This document shows positions 11,048 to 29,629 of a stretch of 64,000 bases of DNA, in pieces. Numbering within the stretch: the first letter of the stretch is position 1; every line of letters begins with the position of its first letter. Under the pieces are notes generated by a model. The model was given only the letters and a program-made list of their open reading frames with translations, did no database searches and was not told the DNA's origin. The DNA lies in contig OZ024783.1 in the NCBI GenBank assembly GCA_964017065.1, forward strand, positions 7,042,869-7,106,868. The letters run 5' to 3'. The stretch is from Haliclona indistincta (taxonomy: Eukaryota; Porifera; Demospongiae; Haplosclerida; Chalinidae). The translations under genes and the position numbers were made by a program.

Positions 11048-11829
11048 ATGGCGAACTTTGAGGAGAGTTTTGACAAGGTGAAAAAAGGGTTTGTGTCGTC
11101 GCTAAACAAGGTCAGAGGGAAGGAGGAACCCGAGCCAGTGCCTGAAGATGAGCAGAGCTTCTTTTCCGAATCAGTGTCCGGGGTAAGCAGGCAACCCTCA
11201 CACACAGCAGCTGGTGACGTTTCTCCTCGAATGATTCTAGGTCAGGAAAGCTCTGGATCTTTCGTGGAAGCAACGAGCAATCGGGTTTGGTATCTGTGTA
11301 GGGATAGCAGCTGCCTTCGCCATTCTGGTGAGTCAAAAATCAATACTTTTTAAAAATAAACACTTGTTGTTTTGTCTATAGGGATGTGCATTAGTCCAGG
11401 CCAGCCCTGCCGCCTTCGGTGTCCTCTTTACTGTTGGGACAATCGCCGGCTTAGTAAGGTATCTGTTTTGAATGTGTGCGCTTGTTGTGAATAAACTGTA
11501 CAGTCATAACAGTACCCATGGCAGCATGTGTCTACAATTTCACAGCTAAACATAATAATTTTGTGACTCGCTTGATAATTATGTACAAAGTTTTTAAAAA
11601 TTGAGTCATGTGCATCGAGTGCTTTACACTAACTACTCATTCATTCTCCACAACTGCAATGTAAAGACATGCTTAACCGCGTGAAAACATGTCCTATGCT
11701 ATTATAATGCACAATTGCCTGTGTACGTGTGCCTGCCCGCTTATTTATTTACATTCACATCTTGTGGTGGACATTTAGCCTATTTTTTTTGCACAAAGCA
11801 GAGTGTCTCGGGTACAACCTCCACTTTTA

Positions 11830-11860
<31 letters not shown>

Positions 11861-14800
11861 GTAGCTTCTTCAATAATTATACTAGCTAACTCTTACTCTT
11901 GCTTTCGAGAGTATTCCCTACGTATGAACCCCGATCATTAAACCAAGTACACTGTCACTAGTTGCTAGTTGACACACTGTAGTCATTTGTTATGTGAGAG
12001 GATTTGAGAGAAGGGGTCACTTTGCTCCTGCAATTTTTGAACGCACGCCTGTTTTCAAATGGCTGCTACTCAGTCAAACATTACTGAAACCCAATCAAAA
12101 ATTTTGTGTATAGTATTTGGTCATTCTGCTTGCTGTATACCAAATTTTAGAGCCATGGTACTAAATTTGACTGAATGACAGCAAGTTGAAAGCATGCGCG
12201 TGTTCGAAAATTGCAGGAGCGAAGTGACCTAGCCTCGTACCCAGGCTCTCGGACGGGCTGCGTGGGTGGCTATTAGAGAGCCTGGTACGCATTGCATGCG
12301 CATGCGCGAAATTAACCATCTGATGGTTAATCCGTATACTACAGTAAACTACTGTTGATGTCCGTGCACTCTTGCTTATGTCAGGATACTCATTGTTAGT
12401 TAGGAAAAAAACACAGAAGCAGCGGTGATTAGGCCGGCTAAGCATGCCACGATGAAACATTGTACTGTTACGAGCCATATCGAACGCCACGAGCGGCAAA
12501 TATTCTCGATTTTGGCCTGATTTCGACAAAGTAAGTGTTTTATGTCTAGACAGATCTCCAATTGCTCACAATTTGGTCGTGTGTACCTGGACAAGCGGCC
12601 AAGTAGATGCAGCAGCTTGCCCGAGCGTGGTTGGATCCCAAACAATAGTTCCAGCATTGTTCGCATTAATGCATAAATTTATATAGGCGGGGCGAGGGCG
12701 GTGTCTTGCGATTTTTCACCCGCGCTTTTCAAAATCTGACGCATGCGCATGCAATGCGTACCAGGCTCTCTAATAGCCACCCACGCAGCCCATCCGAGAG
12801 CCTGGGTACGAGGCTAGAAGTAACCCTGTTAGTAATAAAATGCTTATCAGTACATCATCAGCTCGTTGTCCTACAATACGAACACATCGTTTATGTATTA
12901 TTCTCTTTTTGTTCTACAGCACATTGTTTCTGGTCGGTCCGATCAGTCAGTTCAAGAAGTTCATTGACACCAACAATATTCCAGATACTATCATGAAAAT
13001 AGTTTCAGCCGTGGTGCTGGTAATAGCCATCGCTCTAACACTACTGAGTGCTCTCCTGGTAAGTATTGTAATGTACTCACTATTATGGAATGTTTATGTT
13101 TATGATTTAGTGGGTGGAGCCTTGAGAGCATACCGGTACCGTAACCAAAATAGTGATGTTATTGTATCTCTTGTATGATAAACTAGACATTCGTGAATAA
13201 AATTTCACGAAATTATTAAAATTTTTATCAGGCAAAAATTAATTTTAGTCATACCAAAAATTTCTCTGTAGCTCGCTAAAATTTTCCTACTCCCGCAGTA
13301 CAGTACAGTGTTTTTGTCAACTTGTCTGTGATGTTACGAGCAATGATAACAACACTTGGTATGAGATTTGGTTATGGCTAATGCAATGGACACTTTGCTT
13401 GTTTCTTTGTACATTGAACCAAGTAACGAAGAAGCTACATGTAGCCATATGTACTGAAAGATTTAAGAGCAAGTAAAAGCGAAAATAGAACTATAATGTC
13501 GTGGACTATGACAGGCAAGAGTATGTATGCAGCAACCAATTTTTTAGTTATTTAGTAAGCACTGCTAATAATAGTCATCACTGCTATGCGCGGTAATGCA
13601 CATTGACCACTTTGACGTGACTTGACGTCACGTAATACATTTTGATCTGGAGGAAATTTTTAGCTTCCTATCCCGTACTGTAATATCTATGTAGCAACAA
13701 AATGGAGGTATTTTGATGAGAACCTTTTGAATAGCTGTAGAGCAAAGTGGTGTCACTTATACGTCCTCGCTTATAGCTTGAAGACAAATGTAATTCCTCT
13801 GTCGCTCGAAAAGGGTTTGCTTTCTCTAGATTTCTCTCTGGAAACTTATTAATGTTTGGTTGTGACCTTGAATTGGTTATCATGGTTGCTAGCTCTGCCT
13901 ACAGCTATAAACATCACTGATAAAATATTATTGATAACGAATTGTTTTTTTAATACAGTGGGGGTCAGCACCACTTTCTGTCCTGTTCTGTATTGCTGAA
14001 TTTGCAGCTCTTATTTGGTGAGTTGGGATAGTATAGTGTGTCACAGTAGAACATGTCAGACCCATTGCTTGATATTAGACATGCACCATTGTACAGTACC
14101 CTGAGAAAGGGGATTTCCCACCCCTAACTCGAGTGTCCCCTAAGAATCGTTGTCTGAAAGCAGGAGCGTATAAGGGGAAGGAGCGTTCAACTGCCGTATT
14201 CGCTATAGTAATATCGAAGTCTAAAGTCCACCGCCATGCTACTTGGAACTTGAGTCTTTCTTTGCGTGTTGTGGCTCGCTGTTTCCTACCTATACCTATC
14301 CATGCTTCGTCTAGCCCGTTTCTAGCTAAAGCAAGTGAGCGTTCAGCCAGAGCCATAATTGCCGTCTTATGCGGCTAGCAAAAACATTCCTTATAAGGAA
14401 GAGTCTTTAGCGCAAGCGGCGGACTATAGAATTTGTTATCTACAGAGAACGCTCCTTCTCCTTATACACTCCTGCTGAAAGTTATTTTTGTCTTTGGTGC
14501 TGCTTTGGAGATCAAAAATAGCCTAGAAAACCTTAAAATCACTCCCCGATCAAGGGCTTAAAATTTTGAAACAGAATTCAGAATTCCTAAAAAGCCGATC
14601 AATTGTTTTCCTACTTGGGAAAGTTTCTCCCAAGAACAGATTCTGTATGAAACCCTGTGCACAGTTTGAAAAACAAAAGATTTCACATACCCTCGGCGTG
14701 TTGCACATTGTAAAGTTAGCTTCTTGGTTACGGTTTGCAGCTAAAGCCAACCACCCGAGTGCTAACCAGAAGACAGCAAAGTGCTGACCACAGGACAAGG

Positions 14801-15299
14801 TGTGTCAAGTGGGTGTGACCGTGAACACTGATAGGTAGCCATTGCTCATGGCTTTGATAGGCTTTTTCTTGTCATATCTACGCACCCCTAGAGCTGTCCT
14901 GAAGTTTAGATGGAATCTACAAGTACCTAGATAGTCAACTATGGGCGAATTTGTCGTCAGAGAGGTCCAAGATGGCTGTAAAGGTGAGCCAGCCAGCCAT
15001 AACTCGAGAACGAAAGCACTTTAGCAAAATCCACGAGTCATATTGCAAGCCCTTGCGGTGCTTATCATGTCATAACTTTACCAGTGCGTAAAAGTGATCG
15101 CTGTTCTCTGCAGCTCGATGGACAGCGAATTGCAAACCAAGTACCGTATCCCTCGCGCATGCGCCGAGGGTTAACAAGAAGTTGATGGTACATACACAAC
15201 CATTGAAATGACACAACAGAATGAATCTTGTCTGTTCATATTATTATGCTTATTTCTTTATACAGGTACTCAATTCTTCTTATCCCATTCGCTTCGTAA
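11048..15299 (+). CDS. SFT2-domain vesicle transport protein, copy 2
   Basis: Six exons: 11048-11182, 11241-11327, 11382-11458, 12920-13058, 13959-14017 and 15266-15299. Lengths and phases are identical to copy 1, giving 176 residues with only scattered substitutions (MANFEESF for MESFEESF; LFCIAEFAALIW for LLCITEFVALIW). All splice sites are canonical, including GTGAGT where copy 1 has GCGAGT. The coding frame is intact, so this is a potentially functional tandem paralogue with the same predicted role in endosome-Golgi membrane traffic. Its introns differ from copy 1 by transposon content: intron 3 carries a MULE-like element (12230-12816), while intron 4 lacks the hAT insertion of copy 1. 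Short intron 1 (58 bp) is nearly identical to that of copy 1, pointing to a recent duplication or gene conversion. Confidence 0.9.
11834..11858. repeat. (CA)n microsatellite
   Basis: A short run of CA dinucleotides in intron 3 of SFT2 copy 2. Copy 1 has only a few units at the same place (near 6597). Confidence 0.6.
12230..12816. mobile_element. MULE-like non-autonomous element, long inverted ends
   Basis: The terminal inverted repeats are about 77 bp (left from TAGCCTCGTACCCAGGCTCT, right ending AGAGCCTGGGTACGAGGCTA) and extend inward to a GCATGCGCATGC block. Flanking 9-bp direct repeats are gaagtgacc (12221-12229) and gaagtaacc (12817-12825). Long ends with a 9-bp target duplication fit the Mutator superfamily. 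The element is in intron 3 of SFT2 copy 2 and absent from copy 1. A relative is at 44329-44901. Confidence 0.8.
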
Positions 15300-15414
15300 G
15301 TTACAATCGTGTGAATTTTGTTAACAACATGACAGCTGTCAGTTCCACATTACTGTGCTTGTCAACAGCTTTGTACTGAGCACATCTTGAGGTTTCACGC
15401 ATGTGATGTGAGCA

Positions 15415-15583
15415 CAGTGGAACTCCTCTTAGAGGACACCCCTCATCCATCTATAATAGACACTTACTGAATCCCAAATATAACCCATGTAATGTATAAT
15501 AAACCCCTGACCAGAGGACACCCTCTCTATAATGGACAATTTTGTTTGGTCCCAATGGTGTCCGCCTTAGAGAGGTTCCACTG
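15415..15583. mobile_element. MITE with CAGTGGAAC ends, copy 2
   Basis: Same element as at 10029-10189, in the matching place downstream of SFT2 copy 2. Confidence 0.7.
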
Positions 15584-15739
15584 TATTCTTACTCTTTGAA
15601 TTGTAGCGTCCTGGAACATGCACGATAAAACACTTTTGAACACAGCTTGCATTTGTATCTGTAATGATTTTTCTGTGTTTCATAATTTTTAACTCCTTTG
15701 CTATCTATTATCAATTTAATTTTTTTCTTGCTGTTTTAG

Positions 15740-15913
15740 GCAATTTATTCGAAAAACAGTTTCGGGTATTTTCAAGTTTGCCTCAAGCGGATGAAGATAC
15801 ATAGTCTTCGCGGCACAGAACACACCTTATCCAACAATAAACTGCCTGTACTATGGATAGCCAACACCTCTAATGCTTATTTATCTATCACGCTACATGT
15901 AATTTTAATGTAG
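15740..15913 (+). other. conserved duplicated block downstream of SFT2 (unknown)
   Basis: After a possible acceptor (TTTTAG) a block opening GCAATTTATTCGAAAAACAG is kept in the other duplicate at 21795-21971. Both read through about 50 codons to a common TAG (segments YSKNSFGYFQVC and NNKLPVLWIANT). The phase relative to the acceptor differs by a 5-nt indel, and most codon differences change the amino acid, so a coding role is doubtful. It may be an untranslated 3' region. Confidence 0.3.
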
Positions 15914-16104
15914 AGACGTCCGTTGTATGTTGTTAAGATAATTTTTTATTATTATAAACACCATCTGCGTTATACAAACAGTACAAATCACAAACAGTAT
16001 AAAGTAACAAACTCTACAAAACACCAAATGGCATGAATATGGTGCTAACACAATACAGCTGCAATTTATAATTAAGCTGTTTATTGTCTAATCACGGTGT
16101 GCTG

Positions 16105-19958
<3,854 letters not shown>

Positions 19959-19982
19959 ATGTAGGGTTGGGCGGAAAACAAG

Positions 19983-20252
19983 ATGGCGGCTACACTTAAG
20001 CTTACAATGAGTCTACTAAATATAAGGCCAGGTGCTATGGGCATGACAAGATGGCGTTCTGAAGCTCTTTGCACGATTACAAAGAGACCTTCAGAAGCAA
20101 AAGAAACCAGGTCTAAGGTGGTAAACCAGAGTTCACGTGGTCAAATGGCAATCGTTTGTTCATCTTCTTTCTTCTTATTCTTCTTCTTCAGAGAGCCTAG
20201 CGCCGTGGCTAGTGAGCTATTCGAGACAAAACCTACACAGAAACTACACTAG
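19983..20252 (+). CDS. possible 5' exon of a truncated gene, divergent from glycoprotein copy 1
   Basis: A frame opens with a good start context (caagATGGCGGCT) only 25 bp from the divergent glycoprotein ATG at 19958. Its first residues (MAATLKLTMSLLNI, then RWRSEALC) are basic and amphipathic like a mitochondrial targeting peptide. A possible donor (AAG|GTGGTA) follows at about 20120. The downstream side is cut by the duplication junction near 20340, where SFT2 intron 4 sequence begins. Family unknown. It may be a stranded first exon or a chance frame. Confidence 0.3.
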   Translation: MAATLKLTMSLLNIRPGAMGMTRWRSEALCTITKRPSEAKETRSKVVNQSSRGQMAIVCSSSFFLFFFFREPSAVASELFETKPTQKLH

Positions 20253-20511
20253 TCGTTGGGAGCAGTGCACCTGATATCTATTTAAGCCTAAAACACTAGC
20301 AGAAGCGAGTATTTTCAGAAATACAGCGATTTTTGGTCCATAACAGATTCCTCTGTCGCTCGAAAAGGGTTTGCTTTCTCTAGATTTTTCTCTGGAAACT
20401 TATTAATTTTTTGTTGTGACCTTGAATTGGTTATCTTGGTTGTTAGCTCTGCCTACAACTATAAACATCATTGATAAAAATATTATTGATAATGACTTGT
20501 TTTTTATACAG

Positions 20512-21356
20512 TGGGAGTCAGCACCACTTTCTGTTCTGTTCTGTATTGCAGAATTTGCAGCTCTTATTTGGTGAGTTGAGATCTAGTATAGTGTATCACA
20601 GTAGAAAATGTCAGAGCCATTACTTGATCTTACACATGCACCATTATACAGTACCCTGAGAAAGGGGATTTTCGACCCCTAACTCTAGTGTCCCATAAGA
20701 ATCATTGTCTGAAAGCAGGAGCGTATAAGGGGAAGGAGCATTGAACAGGCGTAGTAATATCAAAGTCTGAAGTCCGCCGCCATCCCATGTGCTGTTACTA
20801 CTTGGAACTTGGGTCTTTCTTTGCGTGTTGTAGCTCACTATTTCCTACCTATACCTATCCATGCTTCGTCCTGCCCGTTTCCAGCTAAAACAAGTGAGCG
20901 TTCAGCCAGAGCCATGAGCAAAACGTTCCTTATAATAAGGAAGGTTTTTTAGCGCAGGCAGCTGACTTTAGATTTTGTTATCCACAGTTGAACGCTCCTT
21001 CCCCTTATACGCTCCTGCTGAAAGTTATTTTGTCTTTGGTGCTGCTTTGGAGATCAAAAATAGCCCAGAAGACCTCTCTGATTAAAGGCTGAAAATTTTG
21101 AAATGTTTCGGGGGCATGCACCCTCCAAAAGGGTTCCTAAAAAGACTTCCTAAAAAGCCGATCAATTTTCTACTTGGGAATGTTCCTCCCTAGAACAGAT
21201 TCTGTATGAAACCCTTGTTCACAGTTTGAACAAGAAGTTGATGGTACATGCACAAACCATAGAATGACTACAACAGAGTGAATCTTGTCTGTACATATTA
21301 TTATGCTTATTTCTTCATACAGGTACTCAATTCTTCTCATCCCATTCGCTTCGTAA
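20512..21356 (+). pseudogene. SFT2 fragment, exons 5 and 6 only
   Basis: The block begins near 20345 inside intron 4 sequence. It contains exon 5 (20512-20570, encoding a last membrane segment like that of copy 2) and exon 6 (21323-21356, YSILLIPFAS and stop), with intact splice sites, but exons 1-4 are absent. It also carries the downstream MITE and conserved block. This is a 5'-truncated passenger of the duplication that made glycoprotein copy 2, and it is not expected to be functional. Confidence 0.9.
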
Positions 21357-21457
21357 GTTACAATCGTGTGAATTTTGTTAACAATATGACAGCTGTTAGT
21401 TACACATTACTGTGCTTGTCAACAGCTTTGTACTGAGGGTTTCAAGCATGTGAACAC

Positions 21458-21630
21458 AGTGGAACCCCTCTTAGAGGACACCCCTCATCCCTCTATAATG
21501 GACACTTACTGAATCCCAAATATAACCCACATAATGTATAATAAACCCCTGACCAGAGGACACCCTCTCTATAATGGACAATTTTGTTGGTCCCAATGGT
21601 GTCCGCCTTATAGAGAGGTTCCACTGTATT
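21458..21630. mobile_element. MITE with CAGTGGAAC ends, copy 3
   Basis: Third copy of the element at 10029-10189, downstream of the SFT2 fragment. Confidence 0.7.
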
Positions 21631-21794
21631 CTTAGTATTTCTTACTGCTTGAACTGTAGTGTCCTGGAACATGCACGATAAAACACTGTTGAACACAGCT
21701 TGCATTTGTATCTGTAATGATTTTTCTGTGTTTTATAATTTTTAACTCCTTTGCTGTTGAATATCGACTTTATTTTTTCTTACTGTTTTTAGGC

Positions 21795-21971
21795 AATATT
21801 ATTTATTCGAAAAACAGTTTCGGGTATTTTCAAGTTTGCATCAAGCGGATGAAGATACACAGTCTTAGCGGCACAGAACACACCTTATCCAACAACAAAC
21901 TGCCTGTACTATGGATAGCCAACACCTATGATGCTTATTTATCTATCACGCTACATGTAATTTTAATGTAG
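21795..21971 (+). other. conserved duplicated block (second copy)
   Basis: Counterpart of 15740-15913, with a 5-nt insertion after the putative acceptor and the same downstream TAG. Function unknown. Confidence 0.3.
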
Positions 21972-22164
21972 AGACGTCCATTGTATGTTGTTAAGATAAT
22001 TTTTGATTATTATAAACACCATCAGCGTTATACAAACAGTACAAATCACAAACAGTATAAAAGTTAACAAACTCTACAAAACACCAAATAGCATGAATGT
22101 GGTGCTAACACAATACAGCTGCAATTTATGACTAAGCTGTTTGTTGTCTAATCATGGTGTGTTG

Positions 22165-26215
<4,051 letters not shown>

Positions 26216-27027
26216 ATGAAGAACGTGGCAACGTGCACAAACCAGATTCTGTTGCTTGCAGGTATAAATACCGAAATACCGTGCACGCTGCTGAGTGTAG
26301 CTCGAGTTGCTATTATGCTAGCCACGTGACGCTCAGTATAAGGGGGCGTGGCACCATACCATAACCGCACCTCCTTACTATTTTTATGCAAATTTGAGAT
26401 ATGTCAACAGTCATAATAATCCAGGCTTTAAAAACTACTGGAGCATTATCTTTTATGTATTAGGAATTGACAGAATTGTTAAACAAAAATAAGTCTTATT
26501 TTTTACAATAATTATGTGCAACATTGGCCATGCAAATTTGATAGTTGCGAGCACTTCGTGACTTGTGCCATGCAATAGTGGATCATAATCAGATATGCTA
26601 TTGTGCCTGATTAGAAGAGGTGTACATGTACTTGGTGTCTTTGGTATCTGTACTGTTGAGTTCTCATTCAACATTATATCACGTGATGTAGGTGCGCATT
26701 AACTGGAATTTCAATCTGGCGCGACAATACAGATGGGCGGAGTTCTGTCTAGTTTTCTTATTACAACTCCTAGGCTGGCTAGCTGAATCGGAGAGCCACT
26801 ACCACGAAACTCCTGCCCAGGAAAACTGAGATTGTGATCTTAACAGATCGGTCATCGCTAAAGCGCTAAGGTGAGATGCCTGGTACACGGCAGTTTTTGT
26901 AGCTTCAGTGTGGGCGCGGTGTTAGGTGCACCGGTGGGCGTGTGTCATCGTGTCTTTGAAACTCCACAGATCACTCGTCCACGTTGCTGCTAGTGAGTGT
27001 AGGAGACAAATAAACTCAGCATTAGTG
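26216..27027. promoter_or_regulatory. intergenic/5' region between glycoprotein copy 2 and the POU gene
   Basis: Divergent spacing of about 900 bp between the two coding starts. It includes the first, non-coding POU exon. No TATA box or clear element recognised. Confidence 0.35.
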
Positions 27028-27112
27028 GTAAGTTTGTACAGTTTCATGTGCTCGCAATGCCGCATTCTTGATACAGCATGTTTCCAATTTGACTGTTTTC
27101 TTCTGTTTACAG
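27028..27112 (+). other. 5' UTR intron of the POU gene
   Basis: GTAAGT at 27028 and a pyrimidine-rich TTTACAG ending at 27112 bound an 85-bp intron that stops 7 bp before the ATG. Confidence 0.6.
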
Positions 27113-27119
27113 TTCAGCA

Positions 27120-28097
27120 ATGGAGTACGATCCGTACAATGCGCAGTCTCGTCAACAACAGCAGCAGCCACCCACCACGGATGCTCCTGTAGCGCAAGGA
27201 ACTAACAACCATCGCGGCGAGGTGTCCAGCCCGCTACAGAGCCCTATCGCTATGGAGGCGCCGAAGCTGCCTGTTGCAACCACCGCTGAATCTCCAATCG
27301 GCCTCGCGCACCAGTTCGCCGGCTCCATCCCTCTCCACACCGTGCTACATCAACACGTGCAGACGATCGGAGGACCCGCTGCTTTGTCGGCTCTCGGTCG
27401 AGCTAGAATCCCATTAGCTGTTTCCACGACTGGCATCCACGTTGCAAACGGTGATCTCCGCTCGCCCACTCACCCGGTGCCAACACTGCTGCAAGCTCTA
27501 CCTACATCCCCAACCTCTATGATAGTCGCTAGCCAGAACTATCCCCACACACCTACTCAAACGCGTTCTATCCCCGCTACGCAGCAAGTTGACCCAGAAT
27601 CTCCTGAAGTGAAGGAGCTTGAGGAGTTTGCCACCACCTTCAAGAAGCGCCGTGTAAAGCTAGGTTACACCCAGACAAGTGTTGGGCAAGCACTTGCTGA
27701 AATACACGGCACAGACTTCAGCCAGACCACCATCTGTAGGTTCGAGAATCTGCAGGTCAGTTATAAGAATGCCCAGAAGCTGAAGCCGATTCTAGAAAAG
27801 TGGTTAGAAGAAGCAGAAAAGGCCGGAGCAGTCCCCCATGAAGAGGAACACTCTCCCGAACGTCGACGCAAGCGCCGGACGACGATTGGAGTAGCTGCCA
27901 AAGAAGCGTTGGAGCGTCATTTCCAAACTCAGCCCAAGCCGTCTTCGAGCGACATTAACAAAGTCGCTGATTCTCTTCACCTCGAGAAAGAAGTGGTCAG
28001 AGTGTGGTTCTGTAACCGACGACAGAGGGAAAAGCGTTTGCGGACTTCCCTCGGAGGAGAAGGCGGAAAGGGAGAACCAAGCTCACCGATACAATAG
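27120..28097 (+). CDS. POU class I homeobox transcription factor
   Basis: A single coding exon of 325 residues. Residues 1-160 are a low-complexity Gln/Pro/Ser/Thr-rich activation-type region. The POU-specific domain (about 164-238) includes [20 protein letters not shown], a [15 protein letters not shown] helix and [12 protein letters not shown]. After a 9-residue linker, the homeodomain (about 248-307) starts [20 protein letters not shown] and has the recognition helix [15 protein letters not shown] with the POU-specific Cys. Residue choices across both domains are closest to the POU1F1 (Pit-1) class, which exists in sponges. It is a nuclear DNA-binding regulator of octamer-like sites. Lack of introns in the coding part and a short C-tail are notable. 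A 5' UTR intron and an AATAAA at 28374 support a complete transcription unit. Confidence 0.93.
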   Translation: MEYDPYNAQSRQQQQQPPTTDAPVAQGTNNHRGEVSSPLQSPIAMEAPKLPVATTAESPIGLAHQFAGSIPLHTVLHQHVQTIGGPAALSALGRARIPLAVSTTGIHVANGDLRSPTHPVPTLLQALPTSPTSMIVASQNYPHTPTQTRSIPATQQVDPESPEVKELEEFATTFKKRRVKLGYTQTSVGQALAEIHGTDFSQTTICRFENLQVSYKNAQKLKPILEKWLEEAEKAGAVPHEEEHSPERRRKRRTTIGVAAKEALERHFQTQPKPSSSDINKVADSLHLEKEVVRVWFCNRRQREKRLRTSLGGEGGKGEPSSPIQ

Positions 28098-28373
28098 ACC
28101 AATAACACACGCACAGTACTTCTTCAGCAAAAGGCATTTCCATTCTCCCCCACAGCACATTTCCGACAATCTGTATAATAACCCTTTGACTCCTAGAAAC
28201 ACGCTCTGTCGAGTGTGTATATGAAAAAATTATATCCTAGCCCCATTTTTGAACAAAAACTATTCTTTATTGTGCATTTTCTTGCTGGCTATCTTTTAAA
28301 ATAGAGACTTTGGTTTTGTATGTCACTATGTGTGAAAATGATTTTACTCTATTATGGATTTTATTTTGAAGTA

Positions 28374-28379
28374 AATAAA
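28374..28379 (+). promoter_or_regulatory. poly(A) signal of the POU gene
   Basis: AATAAA 277 bp after the stop codon, within AT-rich 3' UTR. Confidence 0.55.
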
Positions 28380-29629
28380 ATGAAAAACTTCTCAAGTCTA
28401 TGTAGGGATTTAGGGCTAAGCTGACCACCTGGGGTGAGTAGCTGACTAAGAGTGACCTGTGTACAACTGTTGGTACTGACAGGTGTGTGAATATTCATAG
28501 GGCTCTGTCAACAGAAGGCTAACTAAATATCTTCATGAATATGTAAACTATCACAATACACGCCCACTCCTGGTCCATATTATCACATTCTTGGACTTAC
28601 CATGGAAACGTTGCATATATGCAGCCCTTTTGCTTCACCAGGGGCGTTGCTAAGCGTATTCAGCTCAGATGAATTCTATTCAGCTTTCATGTGATACATT
28701 GTTGATTAGTTTATGTAGTAACCCGCCACAGAAAGAGATTGGGTGTTTCCTGGCTAGTTCTGGGCCACCCACTTTTGCATGTAGTCATGACTTGTACAGC
28801 AGGCTAGAGAAACATTTGGTGGTGCAGCAGTAAACAATGAGTTACCATTATGATGTAATGGTAGTAACATTCATTATACATGGTTACCACTGAATACACC
28901 AATTCATGCATTATAGTGTTCATGCAAGTTATTCAGTAAGTACAATGGCAAAGGATATGATGAAGCTTCTGTATGAATACCTAGCTACAAAGGCTGTTAG
29001 CTCTACAAAATTTTGAGTCATGCACATTTGTTTTACTGTCTTCAAGAGATGATGAAAATCATAACTGATTGCATAACTTCATTGTTAGAGCTTGTAGTGA
29101 TTGAACACATTCATTCAGCAATGATTGTAAGCAAGAAGCTGAATATAATATGTTTGCACACTTGTACAATCACCATGGTTTTTATCGACTAGTCTGATTC
29201 GTTATAATCATGTGCTAATGTGTTACTTGATATTACATATCTATGAACTGATAAGGATTTCTACTGTAGTGATAATAATGGTATATTATTGTTGCTTAAT
29301 TTCTTAAACGCAACCATAGTGTGCACACATTATTATTAAATTGTTCATTATAGTATACAAAACATAGCACATAGAGAGATATGCCGTTTCTGTAGTAACC
29401 AATTAGGATCATGAGGTTTCTATAGCAACCATTATGAATTGTTGCATAATACTGCACTGCTATAGTATCTAAATAAACATTGCGTGTGTGCCTGCTTCAA
29501 TGTGAATGTAGCTGACTGTACTACACCAATTAACTGCGCATCGTACTCAATTATTGCGCAACAATGCGCATTGCAAATTGCAAAGGCGTGGTTCTCATCA
29601 CGTGTTGCTCACGCGAGTTTGTAAAGAAA
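28380..29629. other. intergenic, no gene seen
   Basis: AT-rich sequence between the POU gene and OSCP. The last 100 bp should contain the OSCP promoter. No TATA box is recognised. Confidence 0.5.
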
